From Acidimicrobiales bacterium (GTDB taxonomy: Bacteria > Actinomycetota > Acidimicrobiia > Acidimicrobiales > SHLQ01), in assembly GCA_020629375.1 (NCBI GenBank), contig JAHDDK010000010.1, positions 1 through 45,405 of the forward strand: a stretch of 45,405 bases of DNA, read 5' to 3'. Shown here in pieces: positions 7,232 through 15,993 of the stretch. Within the stretch, counting starts at the first letter, position 1; every line of letters starts with the position of its first letter. Under the pieces are notes generated by a model. It was given only the letters and a program-made list of their open reading frames with translations, was not told the DNA's origin and did not search any database. The translations under genes and the position numbers were made by a program.

Positions 7232-7470
7232 CCGCCCGACTTCGGATCACCTTCGATCTCATCGGCTTCAGACAACGCTCGCCTACCTTCTTCCGTCAAC
7301 AGGTCCCTCAACTCGACAGCCGCCTCTCGTTCGAAGCCCGTGCGAGCGAGGAAGTCGTGGTCCTTAAGCCCGCCCCAGGCTTCAAGCAGGCATGCCCGAA
7401 CAAGGTTCATTTCGCGACGCGTGAGGGAGATCTCGAATTCTCCATCGACGAACTTCTTCACGCCTGCCAT
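7228..7470 (-). CDS. Small probable immunity protein following the orphan HINT toxin
   Basis: The protein has 80 residues. Its ATG (7470) shares one base with the TGA of the HINT toxin gene (TGATG). It is highly charged and mainly helical, with no signal peptide: FVDGEFEISLTRREMNLVRA, ACLLEAWGGLKDHDFLARTG, then EAAVELRDLLTEEGRRAL. It ends Ser-Gly-Gly, and its stop overlaps the CTG of the next toxin. The same GSGG-like end and downstream DNA occur at the end of the immunity gene 8282-8689, so the junction is shared between cassettes. Its role is inferred only from order and overlap. Confidence 0.6.
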   Translation of the reverse strand: MAGVKKFVDGEFEISLTRREMNLVRACLLEAWGGLKDHDFLARTGFEREAAVELRDLLTEEGRRALSEADEIEGDPKSGG

Positions 7471-8285
7471 CAGAGATCCCCTTCGATCAAGCGACGGAAG
7501 TATGCGTAGCCGTCATCCGGTCTGTAGACGGACCCGGGACTCCACGAAGTCGTGAGATCCGAGATCACCACGACGCCACGGTCGTTGTCCCACCACGCGC
7601 GTCTCAGACCATCGCTGCCGGGGATGTCGTAACCCGGGCCCCGCATCACATCATCAACGTAGGTCGCCAACTCATCGATACTCGATATGCCAGGAATATC
7701 GTGATCGCCAAAGGACTTGTGCGCAATGTCCCAAGCGTTGTCACACACGTTGTGCACCAGAACTGGTTCGCCGCCCACCTCCACGAAGTAGGTGTGGATG
7801 TCGTCGACGGTGAGGTTGTAAGCGGTGGTCGTACGTGCAGATCCCCAGTCCAGGCCGTCGACGGTGGGCGTCGCGCCGTCCGCTGTGAGCACAAGGTCAC
7901 CAACGTCCAGCGTGCTCGCTGCCTGCCACTCGCTATCCGTGTGGTTCCAGAACGGATGATCCTGCGTCGTCGCGACGTCGTGGCCGTCGATCTCGAGGTC
8001 AATGATCGTGTCCTGATGCACCCACAGATGGGTCACTTCACGAGGACCGCGTTCCCCGGTTTCGGGGTCTTCGGCGAGCACCCAGTCTCCGACCTCCACT
8101 GCCGAGATCGGCTTGGTCGTACCGTCAGCCATCAACACTTCGGTCTCACCCGAGAAAGAACAAAGGTGACGTGCCGCGTTTGGGGCAACCGAACAGCACC
8201 CATCGACGGGCGCGACAACAGAGGCCAGCACCGGCTGACCCAACGCCATCAGTCCCAGAAGGGCCGCGGCAACGAACGCGATCAG
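7470..8285 (-). CDS. Orphan secreted HINT toxin with unrecognised tip
   Basis: With the CTG start at 8285, overlapping the previous stop as CTGA, this protein has 271 residues: a signal peptide (LIAFVAAALLGLMALGQPVL), a short linker, a HINT domain (about 42-179) and a 92-residue tip. ATG 8249 is the conventional alternative but truncates the signal. The HINT domain begins CSFSGETEVLMADGTT, has the internal TxxHPF-type block (TTQDHPFWNHT) and ends VLVHN, so autoproteolysis releasing the tip is expected. The tip reads AWDIAHKSFGDHDIPGISSI, then LRRAWWDNDRGVVVISD and GYAYFRRL. The His, Arg and Asp positions suggest a small RNase-like fold, but no family is claimed. There are no RHS repeats. The HINT domain is nearly the same as that of the full RHS protein. 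Confidence 0.7.
   Translation of the reverse strand: MIAFVAAALLGLMALGQPVLASVVAPVDGCCSVAPNAARHLCSFSGETEVLMADGTTKPISAVEVGDWVLAEDPETGERGPREVTHLWVHQDTIIDLEIDGHDVATTQDHPFWNHTDSEWQAASTLDVGDLVLTADGATPTVDGLDWGSARTTTAYNLTVDDIHTYFVEVGGEPVLVHNVCDNAWDIAHKSFGDHDIPGISSIDELATYVDDVMRGPGYDIPGSDGLRRAWWDNDRGVVVISDLTTSWSPGSVYRPDDGYAYFRRLIEGDL
7749..8162 (-). repeat. HINT-coding duplicate, orphan copy
   Basis: This segment encodes Cys42 to the VLVHN end of the orphan HINT domain and closely matches 8971-9384 in the RHS gene. About 40 bases around 7782-7821 are identical between the copies. The shared stretch stops where the toxin tips begin and would allow homologous exchange of tips. Confidence 0.8.
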
Positions 8286-8689
8286 CCGCCCGATCGCTCT
8301 CCTCCTGCAAGACGCCCTTGAGCACGCTCCCGGACCTTCGTCCAGGGGTGGTCCAGAAGCTGCCTCAAAGCAGCGGACGGAGTGGCAGGGTGAGAGGCCA
8401 CGTGCCCGACCACACCCTCGTCGGGGTCCGTCGCAAGGCAGCGCAGAAGTTCCGGGTCAGCGTTCGATCGCATGGCTATCCGGGAACGCGAGCGCTCGTT
8501 GGAAGAGACAGCAACTACGGCCAGGACCGGCAACGGTGTTTCTCGCCTGTCAGCCATGGCGAAGCTTGTCTCCGGAAAGTCCCTCAGGCACGTGAGCCAG
8601 ACTCCCAGGGACGCCGAAAGCTCCTCCGCCTTGCGTTCATGGTCGAGAAGTGCTGCTCGCAGTTCGGCGGACGACGAGATCGTGATCAT
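8282..8689 (-). CDS. LRV-like helical-repeat immunity candidate for the RHS toxin
   Basis: ATG 8689 overlaps the RHS stop by 4 nt (ATGA), giving 135 residues (MITISSSAELRAALLDH...). The distal half shows repeating helical units of the leucine-rich-repeat-variant type: IAMRSNADPELLRCLATDPD, EGVVGHVASHPATPSAAL and LLDHPWTKVRERAQGRLAGG. Such solenoids serve as immunity proteins for several polymorphic toxins. There is no signal peptide, so it should act in the cytosol. Its final codons (SGG-stop) and the following bases form the same junction sequence seen after the 80-residue immunity gene. The frame is open upstream of 8689, but that part is antisense to the RHS tip and is not believed. Confidence 0.65.
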   Translation of the reverse strand: MITISSSAELRAALLDHERKAEELSASLGVWLTCLRDFPETSFAMADRRETPLPVLAVVAVSSNERSRSRIAMRSNADPELLRCLATDPDEGVVGHVASHPATPSAALRQLLDHPWTKVRERAQGRLAGGERSGG

Positions 8690-11600
8690 CGGCCGAACTC
8701 GCTCCAAGGAATGAACGATCCAACTTCGCTCTTGTGCTTCCCAACGATGATGTCGCCGTACTCGTCGAGGTCCGCGACCCATCGCAAGCCTGTGCTCGTC
8801 TCCTCGTACATCTTGAAAAAGGAACCGCCGTGCTGAGCTGTGTCTGTAGTGAGCCACATCGAGTCGCCATGCCGGTTAACGGTCTCGTAGAACGTCCCAA
8901 ACCGACCGTGCCTCCTTGTGCTTTCCGCTCCTTCTCGAGTGAGTTGCCAAAGGTCGCGACACGTGTTCGAGTTGTGCACGAGGACTTCGTCACTCCCCAC
9001 TTCCACGAAGTAGGTGTGGATGTCGTCGACGGTGAGGTTGTAGGCGGTTGTCGTACGTGCAGATACCCAGTCCATCCGGTCGACCGCGAGCGTCGCACCA
9101 TCGGCCGTAAGGACGAGATCACCAGCGTCCAGGTCGTCAGCTCGCTGCCATTCGCTGTCGGTGTGGTTCCAGAACGGGTGATCTTCTGTCGTAGCGACAC
9201 TGTGGCCGTCGATTTCGAGGTCGATGATGGTGTCTTGATGCACCCAGAGGTGCGTCACCTTACGAGCACCCCGTTCCCCGGTTTCGGGGTCCTCGGATAA
9301 CACCCAATCACCGATCTCGACATCGGAGATGGGCTTGGTCGTACTGTCAGCCATCAACACTTCAGTCTCACCGGAGAATGAACACGCCGCACCGATGAAG
9401 TCGTCGACTAGCCCGCTTGGGGCATCAGCTGCTCGACTGACAGCGACAAGTTCGTCGGCCCACTTCGACGCCGTCGCAAAGATGCCCGTTCCGGGAACCA
9501 TCGCCGCGCCCGAGAGCGATGCATCCTCCCAATTCCCTTCTGCCGCGTACCAAATCGTGTTGATTGTGTCGGGCACAAATCCCACGACTGGGAGCATGCC
9601 AAGGGCCTCCAGCCAGTAGTGACCACAGTTCGGGCAGCTGTAATTCACACAACCCCGTTGATCGGCACCCGAGATCGCACACACCACCCGATTCGCAAAA
9701 CTGTTGCTCTCAACTGTTGGGGCCCACGTCGAAAGACCTCCCGTCAACCGGAAGTACCCAACAGCCGCAGCAGCATTGCTGTCATCCGACCACCACCCGT
9801 CCACGTAGTAATCACATCCGACATTCGGCGGGCAGTGGCCGCTTGGGTCGTTCCAGACGGTTGGTCGGTTGTTGACGTAGCTATAGCGGTTTAGGAACTG
9901 TCCATCCGGCGCGTTTGGCACTATTGAGTCTGGTGAGACGAATCGTGCGATGGTGGGTTCGTAGTAGCGGGCGTTGTAATAGTGAAGCCCGGTCGACTCA
10001 TCCGAGATCTGTCCCGTGTAGTGCCAGTCGGTGCCAAGGTTGCCGTTGGTGCGGAGCTCTCCCCACGGCGTATACCGCTGGACCGAGTTGATGCCGGTGT
10101 CGATGCGGGTGAGTGCGGTCGAGTTGATTTGGTCTTGGAACATCCACGTCGTCGCCGACCCTGACTTCGTATACGCAACCGTCCGTCCCGCGATGCTGTG
10201 ATACCAGGTGAACGACCCAGTACCCGTCGCATTGTTCCATTCGTATTCGGCGTCATCCGCGTAGAACGTGTAGATATCGCCGCTGTGCCGACGGACGCGT
10301 TGCCCATCAACGTCATACAGGAACTCGGTCGAAGTCGTGCCGTCGGTGACTTTCTCCAGGTTTTGGGTGACATCCCACTCGAGGGTCTGCGTCACCGCCC
10401 CCGCTGCCGGGCGACGCGACGTCATGTTGCCGTTGTCGTCGTAGCCGAACTGGCCGCCTTCGCTCGTGGCGGTGACCGCGTGGTTGCCGTTCGCGTAGCT
10501 GTACGTGCCGTTCCCGGTCTTCGACGTGATGTTGCCGCCAACGTCGTAGCTGTAGATGTCGTCATAGTTTCCGGCACCGACAGGGGTGTGGCCGTCACAG
10601 GCGTTGGTGTTGTCGGTGTACGCGGTGAGCAACCGGTCGAGACCGTCATAGGTGAAACACTGCCGCTGCCCGGCATTCACGACGTCGTGGATGCGGGTGA
10701 TGTTGCCATTGCCGTCGTAATCGTATTTCAGGTTCTGCCACGCCGTTGGACTCGCTGTTGTCCCGCCTCGGGCGTCGGTCATCCGCAACGAATGCGCGTC
10801 ATACAGCCATGAAGCTTGCCCGTCGGCACCGCCCGGTCCGAACAACATCTGGTTCACTTGCCCGGCGGCGTTCCGGTTGATCGACTCGACGATCGTCTCG
10901 CCACCCGACCCCGCCTGTTCTGCGACGCCCTCGGCGTGGCCGGTGCGAGGGTTGTAGGAGTAGTCGAGCTTGTGAGCGTGTTCATAGAACACACCCGATG
11001 GCATGTGCACGGTGGAGGGCTGTCCATCAGAGCGCAGCGAGTACTTCGTTCGGAACACGAACCGGCCCGACTGGCCCTGCGGTTTCGGGACCAGGCTCTG
11101 AGATTGCGTCACCCGCATATCCGCGTCGTAGAACGTTCGCGTGTACACGACGCCCCACCCGTTCGTGTCGTAGTTCCGTTCATCCCACACCGCACCCCGA
11201 CTCGACGCGTTGTAGTCATACATCCACTGCGCTCGAAGCACCGACCCCTGATGGCGATGCGTCAACCGATCCAAACTGTCATAGCTCATCGTCAACACGG
11301 TCCCCAACGGATCCGTTTGCGAGGTCAGGTTCGAGTTCAAGTCATAGCCATACGTCCATGACCCCGAATCCGGATCCGACATGGTCGTCTTGCGGCCAGC
11401 CAGGTCGTAGCCGATCGTGGTCACCAACCCATCCGGCGCCGTAACGGTGAGCAGGTCACCCGCCGTGTTGTACCCGTACTCGGTGTCCGGGTTGCCTGCG
11501 AGGGCCTGCTCGGTCACATCAACCGTCCGCCCAAGACCGTCAACCGTGGTGGCGGTGATGCCGCCGTTGCGGTCCGTGAACGACGTCGTGAACCCGGCAT

Positions 11601-14600
11601 AGCCGGTAGTGGTCGTGAACACCGTGCCGATCGACGTGCCCGTGCCTTTTCGGGTGCGGGTGATCGTCGGTCGTGACGCCGCATCATAAGACTGCTCGGT
11701 GAAGGACGGGACCTGCGCCCACGTCGGCTGCTCATACGCGGTGACGTTGTCGTTGCCCAACACATACTGACTCGACGAACGCAGGGCCCGTCCGGCGTTG
11801 TCATAGGACTGGGCAGTCACCCAGTTCTCCCCCACCGACGGCGCAAAGCTCCGATTGAGGAGACTCCGGCCGAAACCATCAACAAACGACGCTGTGTTCG
11901 TGTAATCGTTGCCATCGAGACGACGACGCGTTTGCACCCACGCCGGACGCGCATCCTGGTTATACGTCACCTTGAGCGTCGCAGCACCTGCGTCTTGTGG
12001 TTCGCGAACCTCCACGACACGGCTATACCGGTCGTACACGGTCGTCGTTGTCCGGTTGTTGATGTTCGTCGACGTCACCGGACGACGCCACACGTCATAG
12101 GTCGCACTCGTTGTCCAACCCTTCGCATCAATCCGGGTCTGGACGACCTGGCCGTGCACCGGATCAAACGTCGTTGTCACCGTCGACGATGTTGCCGCTT
12201 CGGGTCGGGTCACCCGATCGACACGCCCACGCCCATCAATCCGATACTGGGTAAGCATCCCCTGCGTCGGGGCGTTCCCGAACCGCACCTCGGAACGAGC
12301 CACCACCGGCTTCGACACCTGGTTCGCGCAGTCCCGTGACGTGTTCGCGTCGTAGAACACTTGGCTATACCGGTCGAACCCGGCCGCGGATCCTGCCGGT
12401 GCCGGAGCGCCCGTCGTCTCATCACCCACTGCAGTAATGCACGGCATGGTTCCCCGCCACGCCCCCAGGGTGGTCGTCGTGGTGGCCGGGTAGTAGACGG
12501 TGTGGGTTTTGCGTTCATCGTCCACACCCCCAGCGATCGACCCATGCTCATGCACAACCGTGGGCTGACCCCAATCGTTGAACGTCATCGTCGTTTTCGT
12601 CGACGCTGTCCCATCAATCCTTGAATTCGACTCGTCCACCGCCACGAACCGTGGGTCATCCCGATCGTTGCCCGCCGTCGTCTCCTCGTTCACATAATCC
12701 GACCAGTCCCGACTGATCTCTGAGCCGGCGGTCGTGAGCCGGCGCACCTCATACGGGCGGCCACGCAACGCATAATCATCCTGCACAGCCGGCCCGGCCG
12801 ATCGGCTCACGTTCACTATTCGTGTCCCCGACCCCACCAACGGTTCACCGTGGAGGCCTTGATGGAACCGGTGCTCGGTCTTGCCGGCCGCGTCGGTGAC
12901 GGTGACCCGGTTGTAGCCACGGAACTCGTTCCACGTGTCATCAGATGAATCCGGATTGTCCGCGAACCCCCAACCCGTGCCCACATAGTCGTACGACGTG
13001 ACAACGTCGGGTTGCCCCGAAAAATCATCGCCACGCGTCATTTGGGTGACCACCCACTTGTTGAACACCGTGAACCCGTTCGGCGACGACGACGTATCCC
13101 ACTGCGGGAAACAATCCTGATCGTTCGTGTCCCACCCCGACGACTTCCCCGCCGGGCACGGATTCGACTGGCCATACGTGAACTCGACCGTTCCACCCAA
13201 CTGGTTGATGAACTCTTTGATCCGCGGGAACCGCATCGCGGATGCCACCGGATTCACCCTGTTGTTCCGGTAATCCCACGAATCCCCATCCGCATCAAAC
13301 GCTGCTGTCGCCACCTCCGGCAACGGCGCCCACGAAGCTCGCCCGAACTGGATCGATTGCCACAACGTGAAGTTCTTGTTGTTCGCCGTCCGCCGCGCAT
13401 ACACATACACATCACGCACCCCTGACGCCTCCGCCGTGCCCTGCACCGTTGCGGTCTTGAAATCCTTGTTCGTCGACGGCACCACCGACACCGTCGCCCA
13501 ATCCGGGCCCGTCGGGGAATCCAACCGGATCCGCACCGACCCCGACCGGAACGCCGAATACCGCAACGTCACCTCCGTCGCCCCCTGACCAGGAGACCCC
13601 AACCACACATCTTCGAACTTGATCCAATCCCCATTCCGCACCGACGCAACCGCCTGTTCGGACCCGATGTCATGAGCCGTGTCATCCACCACCACGCCCT
13701 GCAACACATCGGCGCCCGACGCCAACTGCCGATTAAACCCATTCCGCCCGTACGCGCCCCCAGCTGTCGACACGCCATTGCCATCCACTGGCCGCTCATG
13801 AACCCGATACAACGCGTTCTGCCACGCCGAATCCGCGACCGGCTGGGTTTCGTCGCGAGCGAAGATCACTTCCGGATCATGATTCGCGACCGTCACCCAC
13901 CCGCCAGCACCATCAGTCACCTGCGACAGGGCACCCGAGAACCGGACCTGCGACCAAAACGTTGGCGCCTTCTCCGTGCACACCGTCGGATAATCGCCAT
14001 GCGTGTTCGGCCCACACCACAAATCCTCCGGCATGTCCAACCACGTCCCGTCATCCCACGAACACGCCCCGAAATCCCTCGACTCCCCACACCGGAAGTC
14101 ATAATCCAACACCATCCGGGCGTTCGGGCCCGTCGACGCGTTCCCCCCATAGGTGATCGATTCCACCCGAGACGCCCGCACATACTCCCGCTTGTAGGTC
14201 GTTGAGATCCCTCGGGCGTTATACCAATTCGACTCCTGCGCCCACACATAATTCATCTCATTGCCGAACACATCCGTCACCGTGTCCACATTCCACTGAC
14301 GCGCCGTGTCACACAACGCATACGTCGCCGTGCAGCCACCCGACGGATACCACACCGGTAACCAATCCACCGACGTTGCTTCAGTCCCCAACGTGTACAC
14401 CGTGCCATCAGGCGTCTCCACCGACCACCACTCGTTCAAATGATCCGGAGTCGACACCGTCGACCCATTCACACTGCCACCCGACCACAACCGGACCCGC
14501 CAAAACGGATCCGATTCCAAACGGAACTCCTTCGGATACCCCGACCCCGACCCAACCCGCACCAACTTCGACGACGTCCCCGCCAACGACAACGAATACA

Positions 14601-15993
14601 CCTCATCCGGAGCCGACGACACACACCGATCCCCCGGCGCCGCCGGATCCGCACACGCCTTCAACTGCCGCTGAATCGACCCACCCACAGACAACGACCA
14701 ACCCACACCCACCGGACCCGACTGATTATTCGTCCCCATCGTCCGGCCATCCACCGACGCCGATGAATACACCAACCCCACCGACGGCGCCGGCCCCGCC
14801 GGCCCCGCCGGCACCGGAAACGGATACGACAACTCCGCCGACCCCGAAAACAACCCCACCTGCGCATCCGTCAACGTCGGCACCGGCAACGCCGAAAAAT
14901 CTCCCGCCGACGACGCCGCAGACGACGTCAACCCATACACCGAACCCCCACCACCACCCACCTGCAACACCGGCACACCCCAACCCGCCGCCCCGCCAGC
15001 GGCCAACGACGAACCACCACCCTCAAACCCTGCGCCTTCCCGGCCTGGCAAACCCGCACCCGCCGCAACAGAAGCCTCCACCTCCTTCGGGTCCACACCA
15101 CGCGACACCCCACCATCAGCATCCAACCGCGCCGCCGCCACCACACCCGCACGCCTCAAACCCCGCTTCGCGTCCATGTCCCCCTCAGACACCCCCGACT
15201 CCCGCAACGCCAACCGATCCCCAACCACCCGACCAACAACCTCACCCTCATCAATCCTCACCGTCAACGACCGGCCCTTGACATCAACCTCAACCGGATC
15301 CAACTCCACCTGAGAATCACACACCACCCGCGGCACCAACACCGCCTCCAACGCTGCGAGCTCGTCCGGGTCCGGAACAAACCCCGGATCCGCAGGCTCG
15401 AACACCTCACACCCATCAAACCGCGTCACCGTCAACCGCTCCCACACATCACCCGAATCCGACAACGACACATCACCCAAATCAAACGCCAACTCCCACT
15501 CACCCCGCGGCGCCACCCCACCCACACCCTTCTCCGACACAAAATCCACCGACACCGCCGCCCCAAACGGCGACAACTGCCCCGCAAACCCCTCATCCAA
15601 CACATTCACCCGCACCAACCCCACACCACGCTCATCCCCAACGCCAACCGACACCGGACCCCCACCAACACGCACCCGACCACCCGGCACCAACGTCTCC
15701 TGCACCACCAACCGCTCCCAACCCGACCGCTTCGACTCCTCCGACACCCCACGCACCCGCCGCTCCACCTCCCGATACGAAACCCCCGCACCACGAGCAG
15801 TCACCGGCGACACATCAACCCCCACCCCACCATCCACATCCACGTCCACATCACGCTGAACAACCAAACCACCATCAACAACCCCCGCCGCCGCCCCATC
15901 AGCTGCCGCCGGAGCCGCCGACAACACCGACGCCACCAACCCAAACACCAACAACAACACCAAACCACCACGCACACGCCGCCGTTCCGCCAT
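8686..15993 (-). CDS. WapA/RHS-type secreted polymorphic toxin with HINT domain
   Basis: The start is ATG 15993 (MAERRRVRGGLVLLLVFGLV), with GAGGGGG upstream, giving about 2,435 residues. Upstream in-frame starts would place 63 residues before an obvious signal peptide (1-31). The domain order is: signal peptide; an Asp/Val/Gly-rich N-terminal region; an SpvB/TcdB-like section from about 378 (LTDAQVGLFSGSAELSYPFP); a carbohydrate-binding-like sandwich near 750-850; many YD repeats (YDVWRRPVTST, YDLAGRKTTMSDPDSGSWTY); and the RHS core box near 2006 (ARYYEPTIARFVSPDS). A HINT domain follows (Cys2204 to about 2341), then a 94-residue tip (RDLWQLTREGAESTRRHGRF, GEIIVGKHKS-like end). The RHS shell should wrap the tip, the HINT domain release it. 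The tip family is unrecognised. The first 1.6 kb uses G/T-ending codons unlike neighbouring genes. Confidence 0.9.
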   Translation of the reverse strand: MAERRRVRGGLVLLLVFGLVASVLSAAPAAADGAAAGVVDGGLVVQRDVDVDVDGGVGVDVSPVTARGAGVSYREVERRVRGVSEESKRSGWERLVVQETLVPGGRVRVGGGPVSVGVGDERGVGLVRVNVLDEGFAGQLSPFGAAVSVDFVSEKGVGGVAPRGEWELAFDLGDVSLSDSGDVWERLTVTRFDGCEVFEPADPGFVPDPDELAALEAVLVPRVVCDSQVELDPVEVDVKGRSLTVRIDEGEVVGRVVGDRLALRESGVSEGDMDAKRGLRRAGVVAAARLDADGGVSRGVDPKEVEASVAAGAGLPGREGAGFEGGGSSLAAGGAAGWGVPVLQVGGGGGSVYGLTSSAASSAGDFSALPVPTLTDAQVGLFSGSAELSYPFPVPAGPAGPAPSVGLVYSSASVDGRTMGTNNQSGPVGVGWSLSVGGSIQRQLKACADPAAPGDRCVSSAPDEVYSLSLAGTSSKLVRVGSGSGYPKEFRLESDPFWRVRLWSGGSVNGSTVSTPDHLNEWWSVETPDGTVYTLGTEATSVDWLPVWYPSGGCTATYALCDTARQWNVDTVTDVFGNEMNYVWAQESNWYNARGISTTYKREYVRASRVESITYGGNASTGPNARMVLDYDFRCGESRDFGACSWDDGTWLDMPEDLWCGPNTHGDYPTVCTEKAPTFWSQVRFSGALSQVTDGAGGWVTVANHDPEVIFARDETQPVADSAWQNALYRVHERPVDGNGVSTAGGAYGRNGFNRQLASGADVLQGVVVDDTAHDIGSEQAVASVRNGDWIKFEDVWLGSPGQGATEVTLRYSAFRSGSVRIRLDSPTGPDWATVSVVPSTNKDFKTATVQGTAEASGVRDVYVYARRTANNKNFTLWQSIQFGRASWAPLPEVATAAFDADGDSWDYRNNRVNPVASAMRFPRIKEFINQLGGTVEFTYGQSNPCPAGKSSGWDTNDQDCFPQWDTSSSPNGFTVFNKWVVTQMTRGDDFSGQPDVVTSYDYVGTGWGFADNPDSSDDTWNEFRGYNRVTVTDAAGKTEHRFHQGLHGEPLVGSGTRIVNVSRSAGPAVQDDYALRGRPYEVRRLTTAGSEISRDWSDYVNEETTAGNDRDDPRFVAVDESNSRIDGTASTKTTMTFNDWGQPTVVHEHGSIAGGVDDERKTHTVYYPATTTTTLGAWRGTMPCITAVGDETTGAPAPAGSAAGFDRYSQVFYDANTSRDCANQVSKPVVARSEVRFGNAPTQGMLTQYRIDGRGRVDRVTRPEAATSSTVTTTFDPVHGQVVQTRIDAKGWTTSATYDVWRRPVTSTNINNRTTTTVYDRYSRVVEVREPQDAGAATLKVTYNQDARPAWVQTRRRLDGNDYTNTASFVDGFGRSLLNRSFAPSVGENWVTAQSYDNAGRALRSSSQYVLGNDNVTAYEQPTWAQVPSFTEQSYDAASRPTITRTRKGTGTSIGTVFTTTTGYAGFTTSFTDRNGGITATTVDGLGRTVDVTEQALAGNPDTEYGYNTAGDLLTVTAPDGLVTTIGYDLAGRKTTMSDPDSGSWTYGYDLNSNLTSQTDPLGTVLTMSYDSLDRLTHRHQGSVLRAQWMYDYNASSRGAVWDERNYDTNGWGVVYTRTFYDADMRVTQSQSLVPKPQGQSGRFVFRTKYSLRSDGQPSTVHMPSGVFYEHAHKLDYSYNPRTGHAEGVAEQAGSGGETIVESINRNAAGQVNQMLFGPGGADGQASWLYDAHSLRMTDARGGTTASPTAWQNLKYDYDGNGNITRIHDVVNAGQRQCFTYDGLDRLLTAYTDNTNACDGHTPVGAGNYDDIYSYDVGGNITSKTGNGTYSYANGNHAVTATSEGGQFGYDDNGNMTSRRPAAGAVTQTLEWDVTQNLEKVTDGTTSTEFLYDVDGQRVRRHSGDIYTFYADDAEYEWNNATGTGSFTWYHSIAGRTVAYTKSGSATTWMFQDQINSTALTRIDTGINSVQRYTPWGELRTNGNLGTDWHYTGQISDESTGLHYYNARYYEPTIARFVSPDSIVPNAPDGQFLNRYSYVNNRPTVWNDPSGHCPPNVGCDYYVDGWWSDDSNAAAAVGYFRLTGGLSTWAPTVESNSFANRVVCAISGADQRGCVNYSCPNCGHYWLEALGMLPVVGFVPDTINTIWYAAEGNWEDASLSGAAMVPGTGIFATASKWADELVAVSRAADAPSGLVDDFIGAACSFSGETEVLMADSTTKPISDVEIGDWVLSEDPETGERGARKVTHLWVHQDTIIDLEIDGHSVATTEDHPFWNHTDSEWQRADDLDAGDLVLTADGATLAVDRMDWVSARTTTAYNLTVDDIHTYFVEVGSDEVLVHNSNTCRDLWQLTREGAESTRRHGRFGTFYETVNRHGDSMWLTTDTAQHGGSFFKMYEETSTGLRWVADLDEYGDIIVGKHKSEVGSFIPWSEFGR
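8971..9384 (-). repeat. HINT-coding duplicate, RHS copy
   Basis: This segment encodes the HINT domain of the RHS protein (CSFSGETEVLMADSTT to EVLVHN) and closely matches 7749-8162. Similarity begins at the first Cys and ends at the His-Asn pair, i.e. exactly the domain edges. Confidence 0.8.

Noticed and set aside
14202..15281. 359-residue rightward frame rich in Thr, Pro and His
   Set aside because: It is antisense to the RHS gene; its composition follows from the G-rich coding strand and it has no domain.
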